Positions 52,449 through 60,364 of a stretch of 64,000 bases of DNA are shown here, in pieces. Made by a program: the position numbers and the translations under genes. The notes beneath the pieces were generated by a model, which was not told where the DNA came from, made no database searches, and worked only from the letters and a program-made list of their open reading frames with translations. The stretch covers positions 1-64,000 of the forward strand of contig JAPKMW010000033.1 in NCBI GenBank assembly GCA_026645575.1, read 5' to 3'. This DNA comes from Caldilineaceae bacterium (GTDB taxonomy: Bacteria; Chloroflexota; Anaerolineae; Caldilineales; Caldilineaceae). The number at the start of each line of letters is the position of its first letter. Position 1 is the stretch's first letter.

Positions 52449-54137
52449 TCATTTCAATTCCGGAAAATCTTCTTCCCAAAACTCATAGGCGCCACGGGTG
52501 CGGCTGGCTTGCAATTCTGCCTCGCGTCCGCGCAATTGGACACGCCGAATTTTGCCGGAAATGGTCTTGGGCAACTCATAAAATTCCAGGCGACGGATCC
52601 GCAGATAGGGGGCCAGCCGTGTGCGTGAGAACTGGAAGAGCGCCAACGCCGCCGCACGGTTGGCCTCAACACCCGGCTTCAGCACAACATAGGCTTTGGG
52701 TACACTCAAGCGCACAGAGTCAGGGCTGGGCACCACTGCCGCCTCGGCCACCAGTTCATGTTCGATCAAGGCGCTTTCCAACTCGAAGGGACTCACGCGG
52801 TAGTCGGCACTTTTGAAGACATCATCGGTGCGACCCACATACCAATAGTAGCCATCGGCGTCGCGCGTCGCTGTGTCGGAGGTGTGGTAGTAGTCACCAC
52901 CTAGCGCTGTAGCGGTGCGTTCGGGGCTATCGGCATACGCTGCCATCAACCCTAATGGCCGTGGGTGCAGGTGGAGCGCGATTTCTCCATCGGCGCCGCT
53001 TTTTCCATCGACATCCAATAGAGCAACCTGATAGCCGGGCAGCGGTCGCCCCACAGCGCCCAATTTGACTGGTTGCCCTGGTGTGTTGCCGATTTGGGCT
53101 GTGGTTTCGGTCTGGCCGTAGCCATCGCGGATGGTCACACCCCAGACGGCCTGGACACGTTCGATCACTTCCGGGTTCAGCGGTTCGCCCGCGCTGACCA
53201 CTTCGCGCAACTTGACCGGATACGCCGTCAAATTTTCCAGAATCAGCAAGCGCCAAACCGTCGGCGGCGCACAGAGCGTGGTGACGCCGTAATTGACGAG
53301 AGCATTCAACACTTTTTTCGCATCAAAACGGGCATAGTTGTAGACAAAGATACAGGCGCCGGCATTCCAGGGGGCAAAGAAACTGCTCCAGGCATGTTTA
53401 GCCCATCCCGGTGAGCTGATGTTGTAGTGAATATCGCCTTCTTGCAGCCCGATCCAATAGAGGGTCGAGAGATGGCCCACCGGATAGCTTTGATGAGTAT
53501 GAAGAACCATCTTGGGCTGGGCCGTCGTGCCGGAGGTAAAATAGAGCAGAAAGGGATCGGTGGCCTGGGTTGGGCCGTCGGGGGTAAAGGTGGTTGGTGC
53601 CTGCTCGCTTTCGGCATAAGCGATCCAGCCGAGCGCCGTGCCGCCACAAACAATGCGATTGGCCAGCCCCGTCAGTTGGCTCACTTTTTCGACGCTGCTT
53701 AGATCAGCAATGACATGACGAATGCCGCCGCGCGCCACGCGATCTTGCAGGTCAGCCAGGGTCAGCAGTGTGGTGGCCGGCGAAATGACAGCGCCCAATT
53801 TGAGTGCAGCCAGCGTCACCTCCCAAAGCGGCAACACATTGGGCAACATAATCAACACCCGATCCCCCCGCTGTACGCCCTGGCTGCGCAAAAAGTTGGC
53901 AACCTGATTGGAACGGCTGCTCATCTCCGCATAGCTGCACCGCACCTCCTCGCCGTTCTCATTGACGATCCAAAGCGCTGGTTGCTGATTTCCCTGGGCA
54001 TAGGGATCAAAATAGTCAAGTGCCCAGTTAAATTCTTGAAGCTGGGGCCAACGGAAGTCACGGTAGGCGGTGGCGTAATCCGTGCGATGGGTCAGCAAAA
54101 ACTCGCGCGCTTGCAGAAATGCCGCTGCTGCTTGCAT
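52449..54137 (-). CDS. AMP-forming acyl-CoA synthetase
   Basis: 562 aa. It activates a carboxylic acid to acyl-AMP and then the CoA thioester. Motifs: LLYFTSGTTAQPKMVLHTH (P-loop), GYGQTETTAQIG, YYHTSDTATRDADGYYWYVGRTDDVFKSADYRVSP and the catalytic Lys in LPKTISGKIRR. Length and opening (FNWALDYFDPYAQGNQQPALWIV) suit acetyl/medium-chain CoA synthetase relatives. The start at 54137 has AGGAGG; the longer reading lacks a site. It is convergent with the SDR gene. Confidence 0.92.
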   Translation of the reverse strand: MQAAAAFLQAREFLLTHRTDYATAYRDFRWPQLQEFNWALDYFDPYAQGNQQPALWIVNENGEEVRCSYAEMSSRSNQVANFLRSQGVQRGDRVLIMLPNVLPLWEVTLAALKLGAVISPATTLLTLADLQDRVARGGIRHVIADLSSVEKVSQLTGLANRIVCGGTALGWIAYAESEQAPTTFTPDGPTQATDPFLLYFTSGTTAQPKMVLHTHQSYPVGHLSTLYWIGLQEGDIHYNISSPGWAKHAWSSFFAPWNAGACIFVYNYARFDAKKVLNALVNYGVTTLCAPPTVWRLLILENLTAYPVKLREVVSAGEPLNPEVIERVQAVWGVTIRDGYGQTETTAQIGNTPGQPVKLGAVGRPLPGYQVALLDVDGKSGADGEIALHLHPRPLGLMAAYADSPERTATALGGDYYHTSDTATRDADGYYWYVGRTDDVFKSADYRVSPFELESALIEHELVAEAAVVPSPDSVRLSVPKAYVVLKPGVEANRAAALALFQFSRTRLAPYLRIRRLEFYELPKTISGKIRRVQLRGREAELQASRTRGAYEFWEEDFPELK

Positions 54138-54241
54138 AGGGTGCCTCCTGGTTGAATGGTACTGCATAGGGAAGGGAGCCGGTCATCCTATTATATACCA
54201 AAGCGCTGCAGAAGCTGTAACTACGTTCATAAATTGCTTTT

Positions 54242-54315
54242 GTCCCGTAGGGACGCTTGAGTTTAGGGGCGAAAAGATATGTTCTTCTCTAAATTCAAGC
54301 GTCCCTACGGGACGG
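54242..54315. repeat. Palindromic repeat family B, copy 2
   Basis: GTCCCGTAGGGACGC at the left and GCGTCCCTACGGGAC at the right are exact complements, with TTTAGGGGCGAAAA / CTAAATTCAA inside, matching the element at 11127-11206. Confidence 0.75.
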
Positions 54316-54323
54316 ACAAAACC

Positions 54324-54941
54324 CTATTCAAGCCAGCGCGTGAAGGTCGCGCCCGGTGTGCGCCGACTTTTGGGCGGTGCGACAGCCGGATCAAGATAAC
54401 CGAGACGCAGCAACCCAACCATGCGCTCATTGGCGCTGGCGCCCACCAGGGTTAAGAGTTCTGGCGCGGCGGCGATAGCCCCGCTACTCCATGAGGTGCC
54501 GATGCCGAGGACATGCGCCGCCAGGGTTAAGTTTTGGATGGCACAGCAGACGGCGCCATAGTTTTCCAGATCGATCTCCGGGTTAGGATCGCCCACCATC
54601 GTGATAAAGAGTAAAGTCGGGACACTCGACCAGGCCGCAGCGGCTTCACTGGCCTTGCGCGCCGTCACCGCCGGATCACCACCGGCGGCGCCGACTTTGG
54701 CGGTGGTGATGGCGGCGGCAATGTCACCGAGTCGGCGACGGGCCTCACCCGTCAACACATAGAAACGCCACGGCTCGTTGAGCCGGTGATTGGGCGCCCA
54801 GACCGCCAGATCGATCAATTGGGCGAGGGTCGCCGGGGCGACGGGATCGGGCAAAAATTGTTTGATGGTGCGACGGTCGGTGATTGCGGCCGCAATGGCG
54901 GCAAAGGCATCAGTCTGGGTAGGTTGTGTCATAACGTTCAC
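54324..54941 (-). CDS. Nitroreductase-family protein
   Basis: 205 aa, the normal length of a FMN-binding nitroreductase dimer subunit. Signs: RRTIKQFLPDPV (FMN phosphate contact), WAPNHRLNEPWRFYVLTG and AIQNLTLAAHVLGIGTSW. It could reduce nitro or quinone compounds with NAD(P)H; the true substrate is unknown. Two ATG starts are possible (MNVMTQ); neither has a clear ribosome site. Confidence 0.88.
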   Translation of the reverse strand: MNVMTQPTQTDAFAAIAAAITDRRTIKQFLPDPVAPATLAQLIDLAVWAPNHRLNEPWRFYVLTGEARRRLGDIAAAITTAKVGAAGGDPAVTARKASEAAAAWSSVPTLLFITMVGDPNPEIDLENYGAVCCAIQNLTLAAHVLGIGTSWSSGAIAAAPELLTLVGASANERMVGLLRLGYLDPAVAPPKSRRTPGATFTRWLE

Positions 54942-55041
54942 TTGTCCATTGTGATAGGCGGTTAATCGCTGTTGGTATTATACCTATGAACGCACTGTGC
55001 GCAATTCGGCAGAGTGACGGCGGTACGCGCCTAATTCGAGG

Positions 55042-55113
55042 CCCATGTCCCCGGCACGAACGACAGCCGTTTTCTACTTTGGAACCACCGCCCGCTCGTG
55101 CCGGGGACATGGG
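55042..55113. repeat. Inverted repeat, perfect 18-bp arms
   Basis: CCCATGTCCCCGGCACGA (55042-55059) and its complement (55096-55113) around a 36-nt loop. It lies in the 220-bp gap between the nitroreductase start and the end of the Gfo/Idh gene. Confidence 0.75.
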
Positions 55114-55161
55114 AGCCTGCCGTTTGAATCCACCAGGGTATCCCAATGGGCGCACACTCGG

Positions 55162-56418
55162 TTATGGTCTGGGAATGGCCCGTTCCAACATAGCCTCAAT
55201 ATCCATCGGATCGACGCCATGTTTCACATGCAAGGCCATGCGCACCTCATTCTCCGATTCGAGATCACCGGTCAGCGGCAGCGCCAGCCGTTTGCCTTCT
55301 TGGATCGACGACTCGCGACAGCCCACTTCCATCATCATCGCCATGAGCGCATCGACGTCGGTGTATTCCGAAGGTTTGACGCCGCGCACGGCTTGAGCAA
55401 AATCGACAATGTGATCCATGATGGCGGCGTTATAATAGTCGCGCGTCTCGTGGAGTTTTTCGCCGCCGGTCGGCTTGGCGAAGGGGTTTTGGTATTCCAC
55501 CCGGCCAATCGGCAAGTCAACATAGGTGGAAAGCCACCAACCATCTTCGCCGTGGTGTTGAATCGGGAAGATCTGATCCGCTGCGGCCTTGGTGTCGAGG
55601 ACGGCATCGGAACAATAGCGCACTTCGGCGGTGGCGTGCCAGTGGCGATTGGGATTGCTCTGGTCGGTCGCCTGGCGCACGATGGCGCCACGGGCGCCGT
55701 CAATTTCGGTGTAACCGGGGCGGGGATAACGCCCTAACAAACCCTTGATATTGGCGGCTTGATCGATCACCAGTTTGTCGCCGGGGAAGGTGAAAAAGTG
55801 AGCGCGGAAGGTTTCGCTGCTGTGGCGACGATGGGCCGACTCGTTGTGCGGGATGACCGGCATGGTGTGGTGGATCGACTGAACATGGGTCGGGTGGGCG
55901 CCAAAGAAGTAGATCCAGCGCGAGTTGTCGTGATAGCCGGTGTGGTCATGGATGCACATCAAGCGCTTGACCTCGCCCAGAAAGCCAGTTTCGTCGATCT
56001 TTTTTGCAATGCGGTCAAAGGGGAAGCGAAAAAAGTTTTCGGCAATGCGTAAGATGACGTTGTTGGCGTGCGCTGTCTTGACCATCTCTTGGCCCTGCAT
56101 GAGCAGATTGCACATACTGGTCTCAACATGACAGTGGATGCCGTGGCTCATGAGGTAGCAGGAGACGGCATGATGAATGTCAATCGGCGCCACGATGAGG
56201 GCGGCTTCCATCGGTCGCGCTTTCACTAGTTCGCGCACGGAGGTAAATGCGGCCACATCAAGGCGGTCGGCCATGGCTTCGGCATGTTCTTTGACCGGGT
56301 CACAGACGGCGACCAGGCGCACCCAGGGCCTGAGGGATTCAAAGAGGGGGGCATATTGGGTTTGGGCGCGGTTGCCTGTGCCGATCAGGGCAATGTCTAG
56401 GGGTGGGTTGAGGCTCAT
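55162..56418 (-). CDS. Gfo/Idh/MocA-family oxidoreductase
   Basis: 418 aa. NAD(P)-binding Rossmann start (IALIGTGNRAQTQYAPLF), then AVCDPVKE, and the family's HVETSM in place of the usual E-K-P motif, so the Lys that normally sits there is absent. A C-terminal alpha/beta dimer domain follows (HPTHVQSIHHTMPVIPH...). Family members oxidise sugars, sugar acids or inositols; here it lies among pectin- and sialidase-like genes. Position and codon use match the neighbours. Confidence 0.88.
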   Translation of the reverse strand: MSLNPPLDIALIGTGNRAQTQYAPLFESLRPWVRLVAVCDPVKEHAEAMADRLDVAAFTSVRELVKARPMEAALIVAPIDIHHAVSCYLMSHGIHCHVETSMCNLLMQGQEMVKTAHANNVILRIAENFFRFPFDRIAKKIDETGFLGEVKRLMCIHDHTGYHDNSRWIYFFGAHPTHVQSIHHTMPVIPHNESAHRRHSSETFRAHFFTFPGDKLVIDQAANIKGLLGRYPRPGYTEIDGARGAIVRQATDQSNPNRHWHATAEVRYCSDAVLDTKAAADQIFPIQHHGEDGWWLSTYVDLPIGRVEYQNPFAKPTGGEKLHETRDYYNAAIMDHIVDFAQAVRGVKPSEYTDVDALMAMMMEVGCRESSIQEGKRLALPLTGDLESENEVRMALHVKHGVDPMDIEAMLERAIPRP

Positions 56419-56443
56419 AAAATCTTCCTTTCAGGTTGGTGGT

Positions 56444-56513
56444 ACAGACGCGGATTTGGGTTACGCGGATTACCCGGTGGTGACTATCGCTTTGCACATC
56501 CTGAATTCGCGCC
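56444..56513. repeat. Repeat family C, degenerate copy
   Basis: ACAGACGCGGATTTGGG at the left and CCTGAATTCGCGCC at the right resemble the ends of the family C hairpins at 22697-22764 and 58201-58263. Confidence 0.45.
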
Positions 56514-56523
56514 CATAGTGGTG

Positions 56524-57636
56524 CTATTCTACTGGTAATTCAACTTCATACAGTTGGGCATAGCCGGTGCGATCGCTGGTGTAAAGGGCAAAGCGGCTAT
56601 CAGGCGAAAACGAGGGATGGGGGTGGGTATGTTGCGGTGCATAGACGGAAATCGGCCCTTTGTCATAGGGAAAGGGGCCAGCCCAATGGGCGCCCATGCT
56701 GGATGCTTCCGGGTAGCAAATGGTCTTTGGTTCGCCCACGCCGTCTAATGGGTTGAAGAGTTGCAGCCCAATATCGGGAAAGTTGGTGTCAGCGATCATC
56801 AGCGTGCCGGCGCGGTTGCAGACTGGGTGCCAGGCATTGAACGATGTAACCCGCCGCTCGACGCCTGTGTCAACATGAATACAGCGCACACCCTTGGGCC
56901 AATCGACAAAAGCTAACTCACGCGTGCCGGGAATCCAGGTTTCATGGGTGATCCATTCCCCTGGTGAACGCTGGTAGAGGCGACGGTTGTTGCTGCCATC
57001 CCGGTTGATCACCCAAACGCGATCGGTCAGTGGCCCGGCGTAGAAGAGCAGGTTGTCATCATCGGGGCAAAATTGGATATGGGCCACTGTGTCGCGGCGC
57101 AGAATAATCTCACTTTTGCCGCTGATTGTATCGACAATCGCCAGACAAGCATCCTTGCCGGCGTTGAACTTGACGGCCCAGTAGCGGTCATTGTGACTGA
57201 GGGCCGTCGTCCCCATGGCGGCAGCAACCATGCCCTGTTCACGCATGGCGACAGCGCCGGTGGCGGCGGCCAGTTCGGCAAAGTCCACTAATTGTTCCTC
57301 TTCCTGCGTTGCGATATTGACCCGCCAGCCACCATTTCCCGCCGTAAAATAGACATAGCGCCCATTGCGTGAAGGGTGAATTGACCAATCGCCTAGATCA
57401 GGCCGGTCAGTGAGCTGGATCAGGTCGCCGGTTGCCCGTTCTTCGGCAAAGAGTTGGGGGCTGCCCGTGCGTTCGGAGGCAAAGATCAACCAGCGCAGGG
57501 CGTCATCATAGGCCGGGATCATAAAGAAGGGATGGTGGTGAACGGCGGGGTGATTGGTGATTTGCCGAATACGCGCGCCGGTCCGTTCGTCGACCAGCCA
57601 CTGCGCTTCGGCGGGGTAGCGTTGTCCTTTTGCCAT
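56524..57636 (-). CDS. Oligogalacturonate lyase-like seven-bladed protein (PL22 type)
   Basis: About 370 aa, cytoplasmic. Repeated WD40-like blades (RIRQITNHPAVHHHPFF, LRWLIFASERTGSPQLFAEERATGDLIQLT, FALYTSDRTGYAQLYEVEL) follow the polysaccharide lyase 22 pattern, including the HHHPFF start and an LWRVNI-like blade. PL22 enzymes cut small unsaturated galacturonides inside the cell. Metal-binding His are plausible but cannot be proven by eye; a TolB-like scaffold is the alternative. The start at 57636 has a weak GAGG site. Confidence 0.7.
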   Translation of the reverse strand: MAKGQRYPAEAQWLVDERTGARIRQITNHPAVHHHPFFMIPAYDDALRWLIFASERTGSPQLFAEERATGDLIQLTDRPDLGDWSIHPSRNGRYVYFTAGNGGWRVNIATQEEEQLVDFAELAAATGAVAMREQGMVAAAMGTTALSHNDRYWAVKFNAGKDACLAIVDTISGKSEIILRRDTVAHIQFCPDDDNLLFYAGPLTDRVWVINRDGSNNRRLYQRSPGEWITHETWIPGTRELAFVDWPKGVRCIHVDTGVERRVTSFNAWHPVCNRAGTLMIADTNFPDIGLQLFNPLDGVGEPKTICYPEASSMGAHWAGPFPYDKGPISVYAPQHTHPHPSFSPDSRFALYTSDRTGYAQLYEVELPVE

Positions 57637-57651
57637 TGTTGCCTCATTCGT

Positions 57652-57772
57652 GTCTAGGCGGTATAGCACAAATTATGTAAAGCTGCGTTGGCCCAGAGGG
57701 CTAGCTCCAGCTTTACACAACAACGATGCACACCTGCTCGCGAAGGTGTGCATGGCATTTGGCATACCGCCG
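57652..57772. repeat. Composite nested inverted repeats
   Basis: GGCGGTAT/ATACCGCC at the ends, then GTAAAGCTG/CAGCTTTAC, then GCACACCT/AGGTGTGC: three nested or adjacent hairpins in the 290-bp gap before 57961. The rest of that gap shows no gene. Confidence 0.5.
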
Positions 57773-57960
57773 AATTTCTAGCAGTTTTCTGCCTTTGGTG
57801 TGTACCTGACTGATTTTTGGGGGAATTCCGCCCAAGATCGAAGGGCCAGACTCAACCAATCGCGACATTTTATGTTCACGGGCAGCACAGAGGGTACCCG
57901 ATTCCCTCTATAAAGTGTACCTTTCTGGCGCTCGTGGGTATACAACAACAGGAGTGACCT

Positions 57961-58194
57961 ATGATTCGCTTATTTGATGCCCAATCCGGCGTCCACCTCG
58001 GCAAGATTACTGAAGATCAACTCGCCTTCCTGAGCGCCCAACTGGAAGAAGAGGGAGACGACGATCAGGATTATTACCTCAATTCGACCACCATCGACAT
58101 GTTTGAACAACGTGGCGCTGATGCCGATCTCGTTGCCCTCCTGCGGCAGGCGTTGGGTAACCGGGAAGATATGGATATTCGCTGGGAGGTGTAG
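57961..58194 (+). CDS. Small hypothetical acidic protein
   Basis: 77 aa, acidic (EEEGDDDQDYY in the middle). It begins MIRLFDAQSGVHLGKITEDQLAFL and ends MDIRWEV, which looks like a short alpha/beta domain. No family recognised. An AGGAGTG site lies 5 bp before the ATG, and a perfect terminator hairpin follows, so the gene is likely real. Confidence 0.65.
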   Translation: MIRLFDAQSGVHLGKITEDQLAFLSAQLEEEGDDDQDYYLNSTTIDMFEQRGADADLVALLRQALGNREDMDIRWEV

Positions 58195-58200
58195 TAGATG

Positions 58201-58263
58201 CAGACGCGGATTTAGGAAACGCAGATTTTATCTTAAAATCTGCGTTTCCTAAATCCGCGTCTG
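58201..58263. terminator. Perfect 30-bp hairpin (family C), bidirectional terminator
   Basis: The arms 58201-58230 and 58234-58263 are exact complements with a 3-nt loop. It sits between convergent genes ending at 58194 and 58270. The outer part equals the family C repeat. Confidence 0.8.
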
Positions 58264-58269
58264 TATCTT

Positions 58270-59394
58270 TTATGATGGACTAAAGATCGTCCCTGCAATA
58301 TGCCGCACCCCGCCATCGCACTGAATGTTGTCATCGGCCCGATTAAAATAGTAAGCCACCATCACTCGCCCGCCAGATAACTTCACGGCACGCGGATAAC
58401 CCAGATCCCACGAGCCGGCGTCATTGCGTAGAATCAACTCTGGTCCCCAAGTGCGGCCATCATCTTCGGAAACACGAGCGCGAATGCCGTAGGGGCGGAT
58501 GCGATAACCATAACTTGCCAACAAGCGCCCATCATCGAGCCGCAACAGGTGGGTAGGGCCGCCCCAGTCACTCACCCGCGCCACAAAACGCCAGGTGCGC
58601 CCGCCATCGACCGATTCAAAGATCTCCGGCCAAGCATTGCGGGCGTCGATCTGGCAACGGAGCGCCACCAAAATTCGCCCATCAGGCAGCAACACCGGAC
58701 TGGCATAGTAGCGGTTGACAAATGGGGCATCGGGCGTCGTCGGCTGGATGGCGCTCAGGTAGTTCCAGGTCAAGCCGCCATCGGTCGTGGCATAGACGGC
58801 GACAAAGCGGTCGCCAGGGCGGCCATCGCTGCGCCCCACGGTGACAAAGAGCAACACCAACCCATCGGGCCGCACCAGATAATCGACCTTCACCTGCACC
58901 CAGGAAAAGCCAAAGGCCGGCATGGGATAGGGGCCTTCCCAGGTATGACCCCGATCGCGCGAATACTGGACATAGCCGACATGGCGCGCCTTTTCTGGGG
59001 GAATGCCAAAACCAGCGGTGACACAGAAATCAGGCGATGTCCAGTCAAAGGGGGTAGTCGGCGCAGCAGGGGCCAGGCCGGCACGCAATTGCCGTTCCAG
59101 TTCCAGACGCGTCCCCAGCGAAGTTAACCCCGCCACCGGCCACGTCTGCCCGCCGTCGGTCGAACGCAGTACCACATACTCGCCACCCAACGCATCGACC
59201 ACCGCATGGCTCATGTCATATTTGTTCCGGTAGCTGCATGGCCCACGCGAAAAGCTGATCAGCAGTTCTTTGTCATCAAAGACCCAAAAGCCATGATTAA
59301 AGGGCCATCCACAAAACTCGGTGGGATTGTAGTAGATCGTAACCTGTTCCGCCGCTGTAACATGCTGCGGTTTGGGATAAGAAATCAGTGCCAT
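58270..59394 (-). CDS. Sialidase-like protein with five Asp-boxes
   Basis: 374 aa, no signal peptide. Five Asp-box turns (S/T-x-D-x-G-x-T-W) mark a six-bladed sialidase fold: STDGGQTWPV, SRDRGHTWEG, TTDGGLTWNY, SVDGGRTWRF and SEDDGRTWGP. Related BNR proteins cut sialic acids or other glycosides, and many are of unknown action. An N-terminal Arg-x-Pro site is not evident, so true sialidase action is uncertain. It lies among sugar-catabolic genes. Confidence 0.75.
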   Translation of the reverse strand: MALISYPKPQHVTAAEQVTIYYNPTEFCGWPFNHGFWVFDDKELLISFSRGPCSYRNKYDMSHAVVDALGGEYVVLRSTDGGQTWPVAGLTSLGTRLELERQLRAGLAPAAPTTPFDWTSPDFCVTAGFGIPPEKARHVGYVQYSRDRGHTWEGPYPMPAFGFSWVQVKVDYLVRPDGLVLLFVTVGRSDGRPGDRFVAVYATTDGGLTWNYLSAIQPTTPDAPFVNRYYASPVLLPDGRILVALRCQIDARNAWPEIFESVDGGRTWRFVARVSDWGGPTHLLRLDDGRLLASYGYRIRPYGIRARVSEDDGRTWGPELILRNDAGSWDLGYPRAVKLSGGRVMVAYYFNRADDNIQCDGGVRHIAGTIFSPS

Positions 59395-59419
59395 TCTATT
59401 CTTTCTAGCCGATTTATGA

Positions 59420-59425
59420 TATAAT
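59420..59425 (+). promoter_or_regulatory. Extended -10 box of the toxin-antitoxin-like pair
   Basis: TGATATAAT: a perfect TATAAT with the upstream TG of extended -10 promoters, ~50 bp before the ATG at 59475. Confidence 0.55.
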
Positions 59426-59474
59426 GCTCCCCAGGCGCACAGAGCCGATATGCCACAGAGGGAGTGAATTGATC

Positions 59475-59894
59475 ATGAATACAAATCAGACTGTACCGTC
59501 ATCAAGCGACGATTGGGTAGGCCCTTATTACATTTATGAAGGCGACAGCGGTCTCCAGATCAGCGAAAGCCGGGTGCTGCTCTTTGATGTGATGCAATAT
59601 TATGATGCCGGCAAATCGATCTACCAACTCTGTGAAATTTTTAACCTGACGCCCTTGCAAGTCAAAACGGCCATTGCCTACATTGAAAAACATCGCGTGA
59701 CATTAGAACCTGAATTGGCCAAGGCCATTGCCTACCGCAAAGAACGGGAAGCCTATCATCGCCAGCTTGCAGCAGAACGTTGGGAAAAGATAGCACAATT
59801 GCCAATGACCCCTCTGCGCGCCGCCGTTTACGCCATCCTCGAAAAAAATCGAGTGTCAGTTAACGGAGCGGCTGATGCAGACTGTGCTGAGTGA
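59475..59894 (+). CDS. DUF433-like antitoxin candidate
   Basis: 139 aa. The middle is a DUF433-type helix-turn-helix (VLLFDVMQYYDAGKSIYQLCEIFNLTPLQVKTAIAYIEKH), as in antitoxins paired with PIN-like DUF5615 toxins. It probably binds DNA and its own partner. Its end overlaps the next gene by 20 bp. GGGAGTG precedes the ATG. An HTH regulator without toxin function is the alternative. Confidence 0.7.
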   Translation: MNTNQTVPSSSDDWVGPYYIYEGDSGLQISESRVLLFDVMQYYDAGKSIYQLCEIFNLTPLQVKTAIAYIEKHRVTLEPELAKAIAYRKEREAYHRQLAAERWEKIAQLPMTPLRAAVYAILEKNRVSVNGAADADCAE

Positions 59895-60294
59895 TCATAA
59901 TTGTGAAGGTCAAGCTGAGGCCATCTTTCAAGCTCTGCAGCATCAAGGTTTTTTGCCGTTCCTGCCTATGCAATTATTGCTCTTTACCCATGTCGGGCTC
60001 CATATTAGAAGTGGCGATAGAGAGGTATGGCAATTCTGCCAAGACAACGGCTATCTATTGTTAACGGGAAACCGAACAGCTTCTGCCGGTAAACGCTCCC
60101 TTGAATATGTCATTAACACTTTGGTTAAAGAAGATAGTCTACCGGTGATCACCATTGGCAACCTTGACCGCGTTATGGCCGATCCCACCTATTGTTGGCA
60201 CTGCGCCGAAACTTTGGCAGAAATCGTTCTTGACCTTGATACGCTGCGCGGTACACCACGGCTGTTCATTCCTCGTCATGCCGTCGGTCGTTGA
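59875..60294 (+). CDS. PIN-like (DUF5615/Mut7-C type) toxin candidate
   Basis: 139 aa. It has acidic residues spread as in PIN-like nucleases: LSDHNCEGQAEAIFQALQHQGF at the start, then SGDREVWQFCQDNGYLLLTGN (D-x-E and a later N/D) and a C-terminal LDLDTLRG. DUF5615 proteins usually read D-E-N-x near the start; here it is D-H-N. The 20-bp overlap with the DUF433-like gene supports a type II module. Confidence 0.65.
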   Translation: MQTVLSDHNCEGQAEAIFQALQHQGFLPFLPMQLLLFTHVGLHIRSGDREVWQFCQDNGYLLLTGNRTASAGKRSLEYVINTLVKEDSLPVITIGNLDRVMADPTYCWHCAETLAEIVLDLDTLRGTPRLFIPRHAVGR

Positions 60295-60302
60295 GAGTTA
60301 GG

Positions 60303-60359
60303 GGAGATTGAGAGCTTGAGAGATTGTTTGACGTGTAATCTCTCAAGCTCTCAATCTCC
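60303..60359. terminator. Perfect 23-bp hairpin of GAGAGATT repeats
   Basis: The arms 60303-60325 and 60337-60359 are exact complements. It lies between the convergent toxin and aldolase genes. Confidence 0.75.
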
Positions 60360-60364
60360 TTGTC

